A DNA stretch of 64,000 nucleotides from Rhodococcus sp. P-2. GTDB lineage: Bacteria; Actinomycetota; Actinomycetes; Mycobacteriales; Mycobacteriaceae. The stretch spans positions 1,116,001 through 1,180,000 of the forward strand of contig NZ_CP066779.1 of NCBI RefSeq assembly GCF_016598535.1, in the 5' to 3' direction. Numbering within the stretch: the stretch's first letter is position 1; each line of letters opens with the position of its first letter. A model generated the notes under the pieces. The model did no database searches and was not told the origin of the DNA. It saw only the letters and a program-made list of their open reading frames with translations. Made by a program: the position numbers and the translations under genes. This document shows, one piece after another, positions 1-12,749 of the stretch.

Positions 1-644
1 TCGCCCGCTACCTGCAGGACATCGGCAACGACAACATCGAGGCCGCCGGCGCCATCGACACCCATCCGCTCTGGATCGTGCGTCGTACGGTCGTCGATGT
101 CGTACGCCCGGCGATCTGGCCGGAAGAGTTGACGATGACTCGCTGGTGCTCCGGCTTCTCCACGAGATGGGCGAACATGCGCGTGCGCTTCGACGGCAGC
201 AACGGCGCCCTGATGGAGACCGAAGGCTTCTGGATCAACATCAGCGCCGAGTCAGGCATGCCCACCCGGATGAGCGACGACTTCATGCGGCCGCTGGAAG
301 AATCCACCGATGAGCATCGTCTGAAGTGGAAGCGTGTCCTCGCCGAGAACGCACCGGAGGCGGACGACGCCGGTGTTCTCGACACGCCGTTCGCTCTGCG
401 CGCCACCGACATCGACCCGTTCGACCACGTCAACAACGCCGTCTACTGGCAGGCGGTCGAAGAGGTCCTCAGCGCTCGCACCGAACTGCGTACGGTTCCG
501 CATCGAGCACTGATCGAGTACCTCTCCCCCATCGTCTCCAGCGACGACGTCGTCCTGCGCAGCCGCGTCGACGACAAGACCGTCACGGTGTGGTTCCTGG
601 TCGGCGAAGCGCTCCGCGCCGTTGCGCAGGTGAGCGCCCTCTAA
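1..644 (+). CDS. Acyl-ACP thioesterase family protein (5' partial)
   Basis: The reading frame is open from the left edge (first full codon at base 3) to the TAA at 642-644, so the N-terminus lies outside the window. The protein has the two-hotdog layout of the FatA/acyl-ACP thioesterase family. The visible first half contains YLQDIGNDN and the second hotdog starts near FALRATDIDPFDHVNNAVYW, where the D-x-x-x-HVNN pattern is the typical active-site/helix segment. The family hydrolyses acyl-ACP or related thioesters in the cytosol. The stop overlaps the stop of the convergent small membrane gene. The family call is fairly firm, the substrate is not known. Confidence 0.8.
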   Translation, partial: ARYLQDIGNDNIEAAGAIDTHPLWIVRRTVVDVVRPAIWPEELTMTRWCSGFSTRWANMRVRFDGSNGALMETEGFWINISAESGMPTRMSDDFMRPLEESTDEHRLKWKRVLAENAPEADDAGVLDTPFALRATDIDPFDHVNNAVYWQAVEEVLSARTELRTVPHRALIEYLSPIVSSDDVVLRSRVDDKTVTVWFLVGEALRAVAQVSAL

Positions 645-841
645 CGCAGTTTCTGGGTCGCGACAGCCGCGACACCGAACACCAACGCGAGAAGAATCGC
701 GGCCCAGAAACCGAAGAGCCACCACACCACGCCGAACACGACCACTGCCGGGGCAACGGTGATGAAAGCGATGGTGGGGCTTTCGCGTACAACCTCGAGT
801 GCAGTTCGGGCATTAGTTCGATCGAGCTTCTTACCGGCCAT
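641..841 (-). CDS. Small two-TM membrane protein, unknown function
   Basis: 66 residues. A basic N-terminus (MAGKKLDRTNAR) is followed by two hydrophobic stretches, about residues 22-40 (ITVAPAVVVFGVVWWLFGF) and 42-60 (AAILLALVFGVAAVA), and a short basic tail. It is convergent with the thioesterase gene and the two stops overlap by three bases. A purine-rich GGAGG lies just upstream of the ATG at 841. I do not recognise the family; the hydrophobic pattern and clear SD make it a believable gene rather than a shadow frame. Confidence 0.6.
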   Translation of the reverse strand: MAGKKLDRTNARTALEVVRESPTIAFITVAPAVVVFGVVWWLFGFWAAILLALVFGVAAVATQKLR

Positions 842-914
842 CGAAAACCTCCTTCAAGGTCCTGACCATCCAGAGTAACCGGACTGACGGGCATAAAGCG
901 GATACCGTGAACGC

Positions 915-1412
915 ATGGCCGACCACCGCACCCTCGTCCTCATGCGACACGGCAAGTCCAGCTACCCCGAGGGCATCCGTGATCACGAGCGTCCGCTCGC
1001 CGAACGGGGCCTGCGCGAGGCCCGCCTCGGCGGCGAATGGATCCGCGAAAACGTCCCGCCCGTCGACGCCGTCCTGTGCTCCACCTCCCGGCGGACCGTC
1101 GAAACTCTTGCCTCGACGGGAATCGAAGCTCCCGCCGGATTCGAGAAGTCCATCTACGGCGGCTCACCCGCAGACGTCATTGCAGCTGCGCGAACCACGT
1201 CCGACCACGTCAAGACGCTCCTGATCGTCGGACACGAACCCGGAATTCCCTGGACTGCACTCGATCTCGCATCGAACGAAAACTCCGAAGCGGCCCAACG
1301 TATCCGCGACAAGTTCCCGACTTCGGCGATCGCCGTCCTCTCCGTACCGGTGCCGTGGACCGACCTCGACGACTCCGTCGCGACGCTGCTCGAGTTTCAC
1401 GTGCCTCGTTAG
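915..1412 (+). CDS. SixA-type histidine phosphatase family protein
   Basis: 165 residues, the size of the short SixA-like branch of the histidine phosphatase superfamily. The catalytic RHGKS motif is at about residues 11-15 (LVLMRHGKSSYP) and the second catalytic histidine lies in IVGHEPGIP near residue 110. The conserved STSRRTVETL segment around residue 55 supplies the phosphate-binding arginines. The family removes phosphate from phosphohistidine or small phosphoesters; the actual substrate here is unknown. It stands alone, convergent with the flavin oxidoreductase gene (13 bases between stops). Confidence 0.85.
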   Translation: MADHRTLVLMRHGKSSYPEGIRDHERPLAERGLREARLGGEWIRENVPPVDAVLCSTSRRTVETLASTGIEAPAGFEKSIYGGSPADVIAAARTTSDHVKTLLIVGHEPGIPWTALDLASNENSEAAQRIRDKFPTSAIAVLSVPVPWTDLDDSVATLLEFHVPR

Positions 1413-1425
1413 ATCAACCACACTG

Positions 1426-2433
1426 CTAGAGCACCTCACGTAGCAGGCGGTCCGAAAGTGCAAGCGCGTCACGGTCGTACGTCGACGCCGACGCCAACAC
1501 TTCGTCGGCACCGGTCCGCTCGGCCAGATCGTGAAGTTGCTGCTTCACCTCGACGGGCGTCCCGTGCAGCGCCGACGCCATGAACGACTCGATCCGCCTG
1601 GTGTTTCGGTCACTGCGCGGGGCGTGCCTGATCTCGTCCGGTGACACCAGCGGCGGAAACTCCCCTGTCCGTGACGATTCTGCGCGTGCGTATGCCTCCG
1701 GGATCAGCAACTCACGCGCCGCGTCGGTAGTATCGGCAACCGCCACCTCGAGAGAGACCACCACATAGGGTTCGGGATGAGCGTCGGTGGCCCGGAAAGC
1801 CCGGCGGTACTCGTCCAGTGCATCCACCCGGCCGGTACCCCCGATTCCGAGTATCGGCCCACCCACGACCACCGGAAGCCCCAGTTGCGCTGCCACTTCC
1901 AGGCCCGTGCGCGTCGCGAGCACGAAGATCGGCACCCCGGTCTCCGACGCCGGCCGTGCCGTCACAGCCGCAGATCCGTCAAGGTAGCGCCTCACCTCTT
2001 CCAGATCCGACGCAAACGTGTCCGGAGCGTCCTTGCTGCGTCGTAATGCCTGACGAACAGGCTCCGTGAATCCCAGCGATCGACCGAGGCCGAGATCGAT
2101 TCGCCCCGGGTACAGAGCCTCCAGCATCAAGAACTGCTCGGCGACGATCAGTGGTTGGTGATTCGGCAGCATGACCCCACCGCTCCCGAGTCTGATCCCG
2201 CGCGTCTGCGCGCCGATCGCGGCGAGCAGTACTGCCGGCGACCCGCTCCCGATCCCGGGCACTGCGTGATGCTCGGCCACCCAGAACCTGTGGTAGCCGA
2301 GCGCGTCGGCGTGCGCGGCGCGTTCGACGGAATGCGTCAGAGCTGCGGAGTCGGGGTATCCGCTCCTGGTTCGGGATCGGTCGAGCAGTGAGAGAAGCAC
2401 TCTCGGAGCAACAAGGAATTCGGAAACTTTCAT
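1426..2433 (-). CDS. LLM-class flavin-dependent oxidoreductase (MsnO8-like)
   Basis: 335 residues from the ATG at 2433. The open frame extends to 2577, but that extra part is Cys/Ser-rich and unlike the family, so the internal start (MKVSEFLVAPRVLLSLLD) is preferred. Family hallmarks are ERAAHADALGYHRFWVAEHH, the SPAVLLAAIGAQT segment and LGSGGVMLPNHQPL, as in bacterial-luciferase-like (LLM) monooxygenases that use reduced flavin. The subgroup resembles MsnO8-type oxidases of unknown substrate. It is transcribed divergently from the VOC gene, with 88 bases between the two starts. Confidence 0.82.
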   Translation of the reverse strand: MKVSEFLVAPRVLLSLLDRSRTRSGYPDSAALTHSVERAAHADALGYHRFWVAEHHAVPGIGSGSPAVLLAAIGAQTRGIRLGSGGVMLPNHQPLIVAEQFLMLEALYPGRIDLGLGRSLGFTEPVRQALRRSKDAPDTFASDLEEVRRYLDGSAAVTARPASETGVPIFVLATRTGLEVAAQLGLPVVVGGPILGIGGTGRVDALDEYRRAFRATDAHPEPYVVVSLEVAVADTTDAARELLIPEAYARAESSRTGEFPPLVSPDEIRHAPRSDRNTRRIESFMASALHGTPVEVKQQLHDLAERTGADEVLASASTYDRDALALSDRLLREVL

Positions 2434-2521
2434 CCGGGCGTCCAACGAGGACCGTTTCTGACCGCAATACCCGCAACACTGGACCTGTCGCCGGAATTCA
2501 CCATCACATGAAGGGCACGTC

Positions 2522-2908
2522 ATGGACATCAAGCTCGAACTGGTCGCCATTCCCGTCACCGACATCGACCGCGCCAAGGACTTCTACGTCCGCCTCGGCT
2601 TCAATGCCGACCACGATCACACGGTCAGCGAGGACCTGCGATTCGTCCAGCTGACACCACCCGGCTCCGCCTGCTCGATCTGCATCGGCAAGGGAATCAC
2701 CGACGCCGAGCCCGGTTCCGTCGTCGGCATGCAGGTAGTGGTCAAAGACATCGAAGAGGCCGAGCGCGAGTTCAAGAGCCGCGGCATCGACATCAGCCCG
2801 ATCGACGACCAGGCCTGGGGACGGTTCATCTACTTCGCCGACCCCGACGGCAACAAGTGGGCTGTCCAGGAGATCGTCATCCCGGACCTCAGCGGCAATA
2901 ACTCTTGA
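2522..2908 (+). CDS. VOC (glyoxalase/bleomycin-resistance fold) family protein
   Basis: 128 residues with one vicinal-oxygen-chelate domain made of two beta-alpha-beta-beta-beta units. Unit one begins IKLELVAIPVTDIDRAKDFY, unit two includes VVGMQVVVKDIEEAEREF, and the end has FADPDGNKWAVQE, the usual VOC signature. The family includes glyoxalases, dioxygenases and antibiotic-binding proteins, so no substrate can be given. Start ATG at 2522 follows AAGGGCACGTC, an acceptable SD. A strong hairpin separates it from the convergent rpoC. Confidence 0.85.
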   Translation: MDIKLELVAIPVTDIDRAKDFYVRLGFNADHDHTVSEDLRFVQLTPPGSACSICIGKGITDAEPGSVVGMQVVVKDIEEAEREFKSRGIDISPIDDQAWGRFIYFADPDGNKWAVQEIVIPDLSGNNS

Positions 2909-2929
2909 ACACGAACCACTCCTGCCATG

Positions 2930-2963
2930 AAAAATCCCCCCACCTCTTTCGAGGTGGGGGGAT
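2930..2963 (-). terminator. Rho-independent terminator of rpoC (may act both ways)
   Basis: A perfect 13-bp stem, 2934-2946 pairing with 2951-2963, encloses the loop TTTC. On the minus strand it is followed by a run of T (A at 2930-2934), and it begins 18 bases after the rpoC stop. It also lies between the convergent VOC gene and rpoC, so it can shield both. Confidence 0.9.
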
Positions 2964-2980
2964 CTTCTACGAACTAACCG

Positions 2981-6937
<3,957 letters not shown>

Positions 6938-6964
6938 GTAACTTCCTTTCCCCGTTGGGGTTAC

Positions 6965-7046
6965 GGTTGCCGGTCACCCGGCAACCTGACTGCCAATTCA
7001 AATGTGAACTACGCCCCCGGGCCGCTCTTTCAAGAGCAACCCGGGG
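6965..7046 (-). other. Two intercistronic hairpins between rpoB and rpoC
   Basis: The rpoB-rpoC gap holds two inverted repeats. GGTTGCCGG (6965-6973) pairs with CCGGCAACC (6978-6986), and CCCCGGG (7015-7021) pairs with CCCGGGG (7040-7046), the latter enclosing an inner stem GCTCTT/AAGAGC. Neither is followed by a T tract on the minus strand, so they look like mRNA processing or stability hairpins rather than terminators. The function is inferred. Confidence 0.5.
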
Positions 7047-7054
7047 ACCGAAAC

Positions 7055-10000
7055 CTAGTTCGCGAGGTCGTCGACCGTCGCAGCTTCGTTCCTGGACAGG
7101 TTGATGCCCAGGTTCGCTGCGGCCCGCTCCAAGTCCTCGTCGTCGCCGTCCGCCATCGTGATGGCCGCGCCGTCCGAGGACAGCACCTCCACGTTGAGGC
7201 AGAGCGACTGGAGCTCCTTGAGGAGCACCTTGAACGACTCGGGGATGCCGGGTTCGGGGATGTTCTCGCCCTTGACGATGGCTTCGTACACCTTGACTCG
7301 ACCGACCACGTCGTCAGACTTGATGGTCAGCAGTTCCTGCAGCGTGTAAGCCGCGCCGTAGGCCTGCATCGCCCAGCACTCCATCTCACCGAAGCGCTGG
7401 CCACCGAACTGGGCCTTACCACCGAGAGGCTGCTGCGTGATCATCGAGTACGGACCGGTCGAACGAGCGTGGATCTTGTCGTCGACCAAGTGGTGCAGCT
7501 TGATGATGTACATGTAACCGACCGAGACCGGGTACGGGAACGGCTCGCCGGAACGGCCGTCGAACAAAGTGGCCTTTCCGTCGGGTCCGACCATCTGCTC
7601 GCCGTCACGGTTCGGCAGCGTCGCGCCGAGGAGACCGGTGAGCTCGTCTTCCTTCGCACCGTCGAACACCGGGGTGGCGATGTTCGAGTCGGCCGGAGCG
7701 GACAGCATCTCTTCCGGCAGGGTCGCAGCCCAGTCGGGACGAGAGCCGTCGGACGCGATCTGAACGTTCCAGCCGGTCTTGCCGATCCACCCGAGGTGGG
7801 TCTCCAAGACCTGACCGATGTTCATACGACGCGGGACGCCGTGCGTGTTCAAGATGATGTCGACAGGCGTGCCGTCCGAGAGGAACGGCATGTCTTCCTG
7901 CGGCAGGATCTTGCCGATGACGCCCTTGTTGCCGTGGCGGCCGGCGAGCTTGTCGCCGTCCTGGATCTTGCGCTTCTGTGCCACGTAGACGCGGACCAAC
8001 TCGTTGACACCGGGAGGCAGATCGTCGTCTTCGTCACGCGAGAACACGCGGATTCCGATGACCTTGCCGGTCTCACCGTGAGGAACCTTGAGGGACGTGT
8101 CACGAACCTCGCGAGCCTTCTCACCGAAGATGGCGCGAAGGAGGCGCTCTTCGGGGGTCAGCTCGGTCTCGCCCTTCGGCGTGACCTTTCCGACCAGCAC
8201 GTCGCCGTCACGAACCTCGGCACCGATACGGATGATGCCGCGCTCGTCGAGGTCGGCGAGGACCTCGTCGGAGACGTTCGGGATGTCGCGAGTGATTTCC
8301 TCGGCACCGAGCTTGGTGTCGCGGGCATCGATCTCGTGCTCCTCGATGTGAATCGAGGTCAGGACGTCCTCTTCCACGAGACGCTGCGACAGAATGATCG
8401 CGTCCTCGTAGTTGTGGCCTTCCCACGGCATGATCGCGACGAGCAAGTTCTTGCCCAGCGCCATCTCACCGTTCTCGGTGCAAGGGCCGTCGGCCAGAAC
8501 CTGGCCGGCCTCGACACGCTGTCCCTCGTCCACGATCGGACGCTGGTTGGCGCAGGTGCCCTGGTTGGAACGCGCGAACTTGCGCATCCGGTACGTCTTG
8601 CGGCTTCCGTCGTCAGCCATCACCGTGACGTAGTCCGCGGAGATCTCCTCCACGACACCGGTCTTCTCGGTGATGATGACGTCGCCGGCATCCACAGCTG
8701 CACGCAGCTCCATGCCGGTTCCGACGAGAGGCGCCTCGCTGCGAACCAGCGGGACAGCCTGACGCTGCATGTTCGCGCCCATCAGGGCACGGTTTGCATC
8801 GTCGTGCTCGAGGAACGGAATCATCGCGGTAGCGACGGACACCATCTGACGCGGCGAAACGTCCATGTAGTCGATGTCGGAGGACGCGACGAACTCGACC
8901 TCGCCACCCTTACGGCGGACGAGAATCTTCGAGTCGGTGAAGCGACCCTCGCGGTCGATGGCCGAGTTGGCCTGCGCGACCACGTGGCGGTCTTCTTCGT
9001 CAGCGGTCAGGTAGTCGACCTCGTCGGTGACCTGTCCGTCGACGACGCGGCGGTACGGGGTCTCGATGAAACCGAACGGGTTGACGCGTGCGTAGACCGA
9101 CAGCGAACCGATCAGGCCGATGTTCGGGCCTTCCGGGGTCTCGATCGGGCACATGCGGCCGTAGTGCGACGGGTGAACGTCGCGAACCTCGAGGCCGGCG
9201 CGCTCACGGGACAGACCACCCGGGCCGAGGGCGGACAGACGACGCTTGTGCGTCAGCCCCGACAGCGGGTTGTTCTGGTCCATGAACTGCGACAGCTGGG
9301 AGGTTCCGAAGAACTCCCTGATCGCAGCGACGACGGGACGGATGTTGATCAGCGTCTGAGGCGTGATTGCCTCGACGTCCTGCGTGGTCATGCGCTCACG
9401 AACCACACGCTCCATGCGGGACAAGCCCACGCGGATCTGGTTCTGGATGAGCTCGCCGACCGTACGCAGACGACGGTTGCCGAAGTGGTCGATGTCGTCG
9501 ACCTCGACGGGAACCTCGACGCCGCCCGGAGCCGTCATCGAGGTGTCACCTGCGTGCAGACGCACGAGGTACTCGACAGTGGCGACGATGTCTTCTTCGG
9601 TGAGAGTGGATGCAACGATCGGCTGACCCGCGTTCAGGCCGAGCTTCTTGTTGATCTTGTAACGACCCACGCGAGCGAGGTCGTAGCGCTTGTCCTTGAA
9701 GAACAGGTTCTCCAGCAGGGTCTGCGCGCTCTCCTTGGTGGGGGGCTCGCCCGGACGCAGCTTGCGGTAGATGTCGAGCAACGCCTCATCGGTGCCGGCG
9801 GTGTTGTCCTTCTCCAGCGTGGCCATGAGGATCTCGGAGAAGCCGAAGCGCTCCGTGATCTGCTCGGTGGTCCAGCCGAGTGCCTTGAGCAGGACGGTGA
9901 CAGGCTGACGACGCTTGCGGTCAATACGGACACCAACGGTGTCGCGCTTGTCGACGTCGAACTCGAGCCATGCGCCGCGACCCGGGATCACCTTGACGCT

Positions 10001-10543
10001 GTGCAGATCCTTCTCGGTGCTCTTGTCGACGCTCATGTCGAAGTACACACCGGGGGAACGCACGAGCTGCGAGACGACCACGCGCTCGGTGCCGTTGATG
10101 ATGAAGGTGCCCTTGTCGGTCATCATCGGGAAATCTCCCATGAAGACCGTCTGGCTCTTGATCTCACCAGTGTTGTTGTTGATGAACTCCGCGGTGACGA
10201 ACAAAGGCGCCGCGTAGGTCATGTCCTTGTCTTTGCACTCGTCCGTCGAGGCCTTGACCTCGTCGAATCGAGGGTCGGAGAAGGACAGCGACATAGTGCC
10301 GTTGAAATCCTCGATCGGAGAAAGCTCCGCGAGGATGTCCTCGAGACCACCGGACACTGCATTGTCGCCGAGTGCCGCTGCTCGTTCGCGCCAACTCTGC
10401 GCGCCGATCAGCCACTCGAACGAATCTGTCTGTACGTCAAGAAGCCCGGGAACTTCGAGGGGTTCGCGAACTTTCGCGAACGAAACCCTCTTCGGGGCTC
10501 CGGGGATTCCGGAAACTGCCTTGGTCTGGCTAGAGACTGCCAA
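7055..10543 (-). CDS. rpoB: DNA-directed RNA polymerase subunit beta
   Basis: 1162 residues from TTG at 10543; a GTG at 10561 in frame would add six. TTG is preferred because GGAAGGA sits about six bases before it, inside those six codons, the same arrangement remembered for M. tuberculosis rpoB. Core features are [18 protein letters not shown] at the N-terminus, the rifampicin-binding cluster [17 protein letters not shown] then [15 protein letters not shown] (D422, H432 and S437 in this numbering), [18 protein letters not shown] and the C-terminal [18 protein letters not shown]. All principal rifampicin-contact residues are wild type, so a sensitive enzyme is expected. It lies downstream of the mce operon terminator and must have its own promoter. 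Confidence 0.98.
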   Translation of the reverse strand: MAVSSQTKAVSGIPGAPKRVSFAKVREPLEVPGLLDVQTDSFEWLIGAQSWRERAAALGDNAVSGGLEDILAELSPIEDFNGTMSLSFSDPRFDEVKASTDECKDKDMTYAAPLFVTAEFINNNTGEIKSQTVFMGDFPMMTDKGTFIINGTERVVVSQLVRSPGVYFDMSVDKSTEKDLHSVKVIPGRGAWLEFDVDKRDTVGVRIDRKRRQPVTVLLKALGWTTEQITERFGFSEILMATLEKDNTAGTDEALLDIYRKLRPGEPPTKESAQTLLENLFFKDKRYDLARVGRYKINKKLGLNAGQPIVASTLTEEDIVATVEYLVRLHAGDTSMTAPGGVEVPVEVDDIDHFGNRRLRTVGELIQNQIRVGLSRMERVVRERMTTQDVEAITPQTLINIRPVVAAIREFFGTSQLSQFMDQNNPLSGLTHKRRLSALGPGGLSRERAGLEVRDVHPSHYGRMCPIETPEGPNIGLIGSLSVYARVNPFGFIETPYRRVVDGQVTDEVDYLTADEEDRHVVAQANSAIDREGRFTDSKILVRRKGGEVEFVASSDIDYMDVSPRQMVSVATAMIPFLEHDDANRALMGANMQRQAVPLVRSEAPLVGTGMELRAAVDAGDVIITEKTGVVEEISADYVTVMADDGSRKTYRMRKFARSNQGTCANQRPIVDEGQRVEAGQVLADGPCTENGEMALGKNLLVAIMPWEGHNYEDAIILSQRLVEEDVLTSIHIEEHEIDARDTKLGAEEITRDIPNVSDEVLADLDERGIIRIGAEVRDGDVLVGKVTPKGETELTPEERLLRAIFGEKAREVRDTSLKVPHGETGKVIGIRVFSRDEDDDLPPGVNELVRVYVAQKRKIQDGDKLAGRHGNKGVIGKILPQEDMPFLSDGTPVDIILNTHGVPRRMNIGQVLETHLGWIGKTGWNVQIASDGSRPDWAATLPEEMLSAPADSNIATPVFDGAKEDELTGLLGATLPNRDGEQMVGPDGKATLFDGRSGEPFPYPVSVGYMYIIKLHHLVDDKIHARSTGPYSMITQQPLGGKAQFGGQRFGEMECWAMQAYGAAYTLQELLTIKSDDVVGRVKVYEAIVKGENIPEPGIPESFKVLLKELQSLCLNVEVLSSDGAAITMADGDDEDLERAAANLGINLSRNEAATVDDLAN

Positions 10544-10940
10544 GATGCGTCCTTCCAGCACCTCACGCGGGCCGCTCCGTGCTGTTGCGACCGCCGCTGT
10601 ATCTGCTTCGAATTTCGCTGGTTACAACCCGAACGAAACCCGTCGCAGAAAGCAAGAAGTACTTGACTTCGCAGCGGTTGAGACGAGGGGTGGACAGGAG
10701 GCAGCCAGCGCAACGTCCAAAAGTACACCCTTACTCTGGAAATGTCGAGTCGGGTGTAACTGAGGGTCGAATTCAGAAACTGACGTGAGACTGCCGATCA
10801 CTCGTCCGTGCATGTTCACCGATCAGAGTGGACCTTGCGGACCGCTCCGTCAAGGGCGAGAGCGCGTGTCGCAGCATTCGAACATTCGTGACGCGCATTC
10901 GAACACTGCCACCGGAAGTGTAGCCAGCAACGGCGTCACA
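10544..10940 (-). promoter_or_regulatory. rpoB upstream region (promoter expected, not pinpointed)
   Basis: About 400 bases without a credible gene lie between the rpoB start and the mce operon terminator. Because that terminator faces rpoB, the rpoBC promoter must be here, but I could not identify one convincing -35/-10 pair. An 11-base direct repeat GCATTCGAACA occurs at 10874-10884 and 10895-10905, exactly 21 bases apart (two helical turns). Frames in this stretch have no family character. Confidence 0.5.
10874..10905. repeat. 21-bp-phased direct repeat GCATTCGAACA
   Basis: Two exact copies of an 11-mer begin at 10874 and 10895. Each contains the palindrome TTCGAA. The 21-base period would place them on the same face of the helix. 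They lie roughly 330 bases upstream of the rpoB start, beyond the likely core promoter. Confidence 0.6.
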
Positions 10941-10944
10941 TACG

Positions 10945-10979
10945 AAAAATCTGGACCGAGATCGTGCGTCGGTCCAGAT
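10945..10979 (-). terminator. Rho-independent terminator of the mkl-mce operon
   Basis: A perfect 11-bp stem, 10949-10959 pairing with 10969-10979, has a 9-base loop. On the minus strand it is followed by TTTTT (A run 10945-10949). It starts 22 bases after the stop of the last mce-associated gene and separates the mce operon from rpoB. Confidence 0.88.
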
Positions 10980-11000
10980 CCTCGTCGTGGTACGCAGGTG

Positions 11001-11876
11001 CTACTGGTCGCGAATCTCCGAGATCAGCCAGTTTCCGTCTTGTTTCTCCAGGCTCACGATGACCATTCCGGAGCGAGAGTCTGCCGCCACGCCGTTCTGC
11101 GTCGAACTGACGTTCAGTTGGGCGAGCAACTGTGCCCGGTCCTTCTCGAGTCGTGTGATCCCGATCAGCGGGACATCAGCGGTCGTTGCCGTCTGAGTTT
11201 GTTCGACACCGGCCTTCTGCGTGTCCTTGTACTGCGTCAGCTGGTCACGCATCGACTGATTCAGTCCCTGGACACCCTTGTCGAAATCGGCGTCGAACGT
11301 GTCGGGAGAAAACGTGAAGACTGCCGCCAACGCCGACGGCGTCACGCGAAGAACCTCGGCCGTGGCGCCTTCGTCCACCCAGGCGATGTCGTCCGTCTTC
11401 GCGCCGACTTTGAAGAAGGCGATGCCGGCGACGATCGCGACGATCACCGCCGCGGCCCCCAGGATCGCAACCAGGCGCCAGCTGCCCTTCGGCTGTGTGG
11501 ATGTTGCCGGCGACTCCCCCGCGTCGGCCTGCGGGGCAGTGGGGGCGGCGCCCTCCGCTTCTCCCGCGGCTACCTTCGGTTCGTCTGCGGCTGTCTTCAC
11601 CGGCTTGGTGAGATCGGGGACCGGGGTGGATTCCGGAGCGTCGGTTTCCGGCTTCGGCGGCTCGGCGTCTCCGGATTCTGCCTTCGCGAGCGTCGGCTTC
11701 GCAGCCTCCGATGTCACAGCCTCCTGTGTTTCTTCTTCCGGCTTTTCGATCGTGGGCTCGACCGAATCCGAATCGGACGTCCCCGCGGGGACGTTGAGTG
11801 AACGAGCGCTTCCGGCGATCTTCGGCCGACGGTTCTGCGGGGAGGACGGTCCGCCGGTACGACGTTTGGGTGGCAT
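11001..11876 (-). CDS. Mce-associated membrane protein (second mas gene)
   Basis: 291 residues. A long basic and Pro/Ala/Glu-rich cytoplasmic region (1-150) precedes one TM helix at about 152-174 (WRLVAILGAAAVIVAIVAGIA) and a C-terminal extracytoplasmic domain. That domain has the DUF-like fold seen in Mce-associated proteins (VTPSALAAVFTFSPDTFDADF, then VPLIGITRLEKDRAQLL and a final NWLISEI). Such proteins stabilise Mce transport complexes in mycobacteria. ATG at 11876 is preceded by AGGAG. It is the last gene of the operon, 45 bases after the other mas gene, and is followed by a terminator. Confidence 0.8.
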   Translation of the reverse strand: MPPKRRTGGPSSPQNRRPKIAGSARSLNVPAGTSDSDSVEPTIEKPEEETQEAVTSEAAKPTLAKAESGDAEPPKPETDAPESTPVPDLTKPVKTAADEPKVAAGEAEGAAPTAPQADAGESPATSTQPKGSWRLVAILGAAAVIVAIVAGIAFFKVGAKTDDIAWVDEGATAEVLRVTPSALAAVFTFSPDTFDADFDKGVQGLNQSMRDQLTQYKDTQKAGVEQTQTATTADVPLIGITRLEKDRAQLLAQLNVSSTQNGVAADSRSGMVIVSLEKQDGNWLISEIRDQ

Positions 11877-11921
11877 TACGCGCTTCTCCTTCGAGGGATG
11901 TCGGTGTGCAGATTCGACGAA

Positions 11922-12650
11922 CTACTGGCCACCGGAATCACCACCCTCGGTTGTCGGTGCAGGAGCACCGGACGCAGGTGCCTCGGTCCCCGAACCAGGG
12001 GCAGGCGTTGCATCAGGTGCAGGCGTGGAGCCGTCGGCCGCCGGCAGAGTGCCGGAGCCGAGATCGAGTCGCGATCCGATCGGATCAGCTGACTGCGCCT
12101 TCCAGACCCCGTCGACCTCGACCATGCCCAGCCGCATGCCGAGCTGATTCTTGACGAACTGATTGCCCTGCGTCGTGGTCACTCGAACGACGACCAGAGC
12201 CGTGGCGGTCCGGTCATCGGTGTTGAGTTCGGTGAGCGCGGACTGAACGACTTCGGTGTCAGCCTTCGAGCCCGAGTTACGCAACTCGTCGGTGATGGAA
12301 TCCTGAACGGTCTGCAGGTACGTCGTCATCTCGTCACCGGTCACCGAAGAACGCATGTTCTCGATCGACTGGTCGAGATTCGCCGAATCCGCGTTGTTGA
12401 GGTTGATCGCGACTTGCTGCGCACCGACCAGCGCGTCGTCACGCATCTCGGCGGTAGTGCGGTCGGTGGTGAGCGCCCGGACGTACGGGACGCCGAACAC
12501 ACCGAGCGCAACCACTGCCGCCAGAAGCAAGACACCGACCGCAATCAGAGACGCTGTCAGCCCCTTCGGTCTACCGGTTGTCGGCGCTCCCGATTCGACT
12601 TGCTCGGGCCCGCTGGACTGCGGGGAACTGTTTCTCTGAATCACACTCAC
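11922..12650 (-). CDS. Mce-associated membrane protein (first mas gene)
   Basis: 242 residues from GTG at 12650. It has a short cytoplasmic tail, a TM helix at about 30-55 (GLTASLIAVGVLLLAAVVAL) and an extracytoplasmic region. In that region, AEMRDDALVGAQQVAINLNN, SVTGDEMTTYL and TATALVVVRVTTTQGN match the usual Mce-associated (Mas) protein pattern. The C-terminus is a low-complexity Ala/Pro/Thr/Gly tail. It lies 99 bases after mceF with no terminator between, so it belongs to the same transcript. The role is inferred from family and position: support of the Mce lipid importer. Confidence 0.82.
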   Translation of the reverse strand: MSVIQRNSSPQSSGPEQVESGAPTTGRPKGLTASLIAVGVLLLAAVVALGVFGVPYVRALTTDRTTAEMRDDALVGAQQVAINLNNADSANLDQSIENMRSSVTGDEMTTYLQTVQDSITDELRNSGSKADTEVVQSALTELNTDDRTATALVVVRVTTTQGNQFVKNQLGMRLGMVEVDGVWKAQSADPIGSRLDLGSGTLPAADGSTPAPDATPAPGSGTEAPASGAPAPTTEGGDSGGQ

Positions 12651-12749
12651 TACCCTACTTACCTGTTTTGCCCAGCCTCTGGCCGCGAATCGTCAACTGC
12701 CACAACTCAGTAGCCTGAACTGCACAAACTCGATCACATTCGGATCGGT

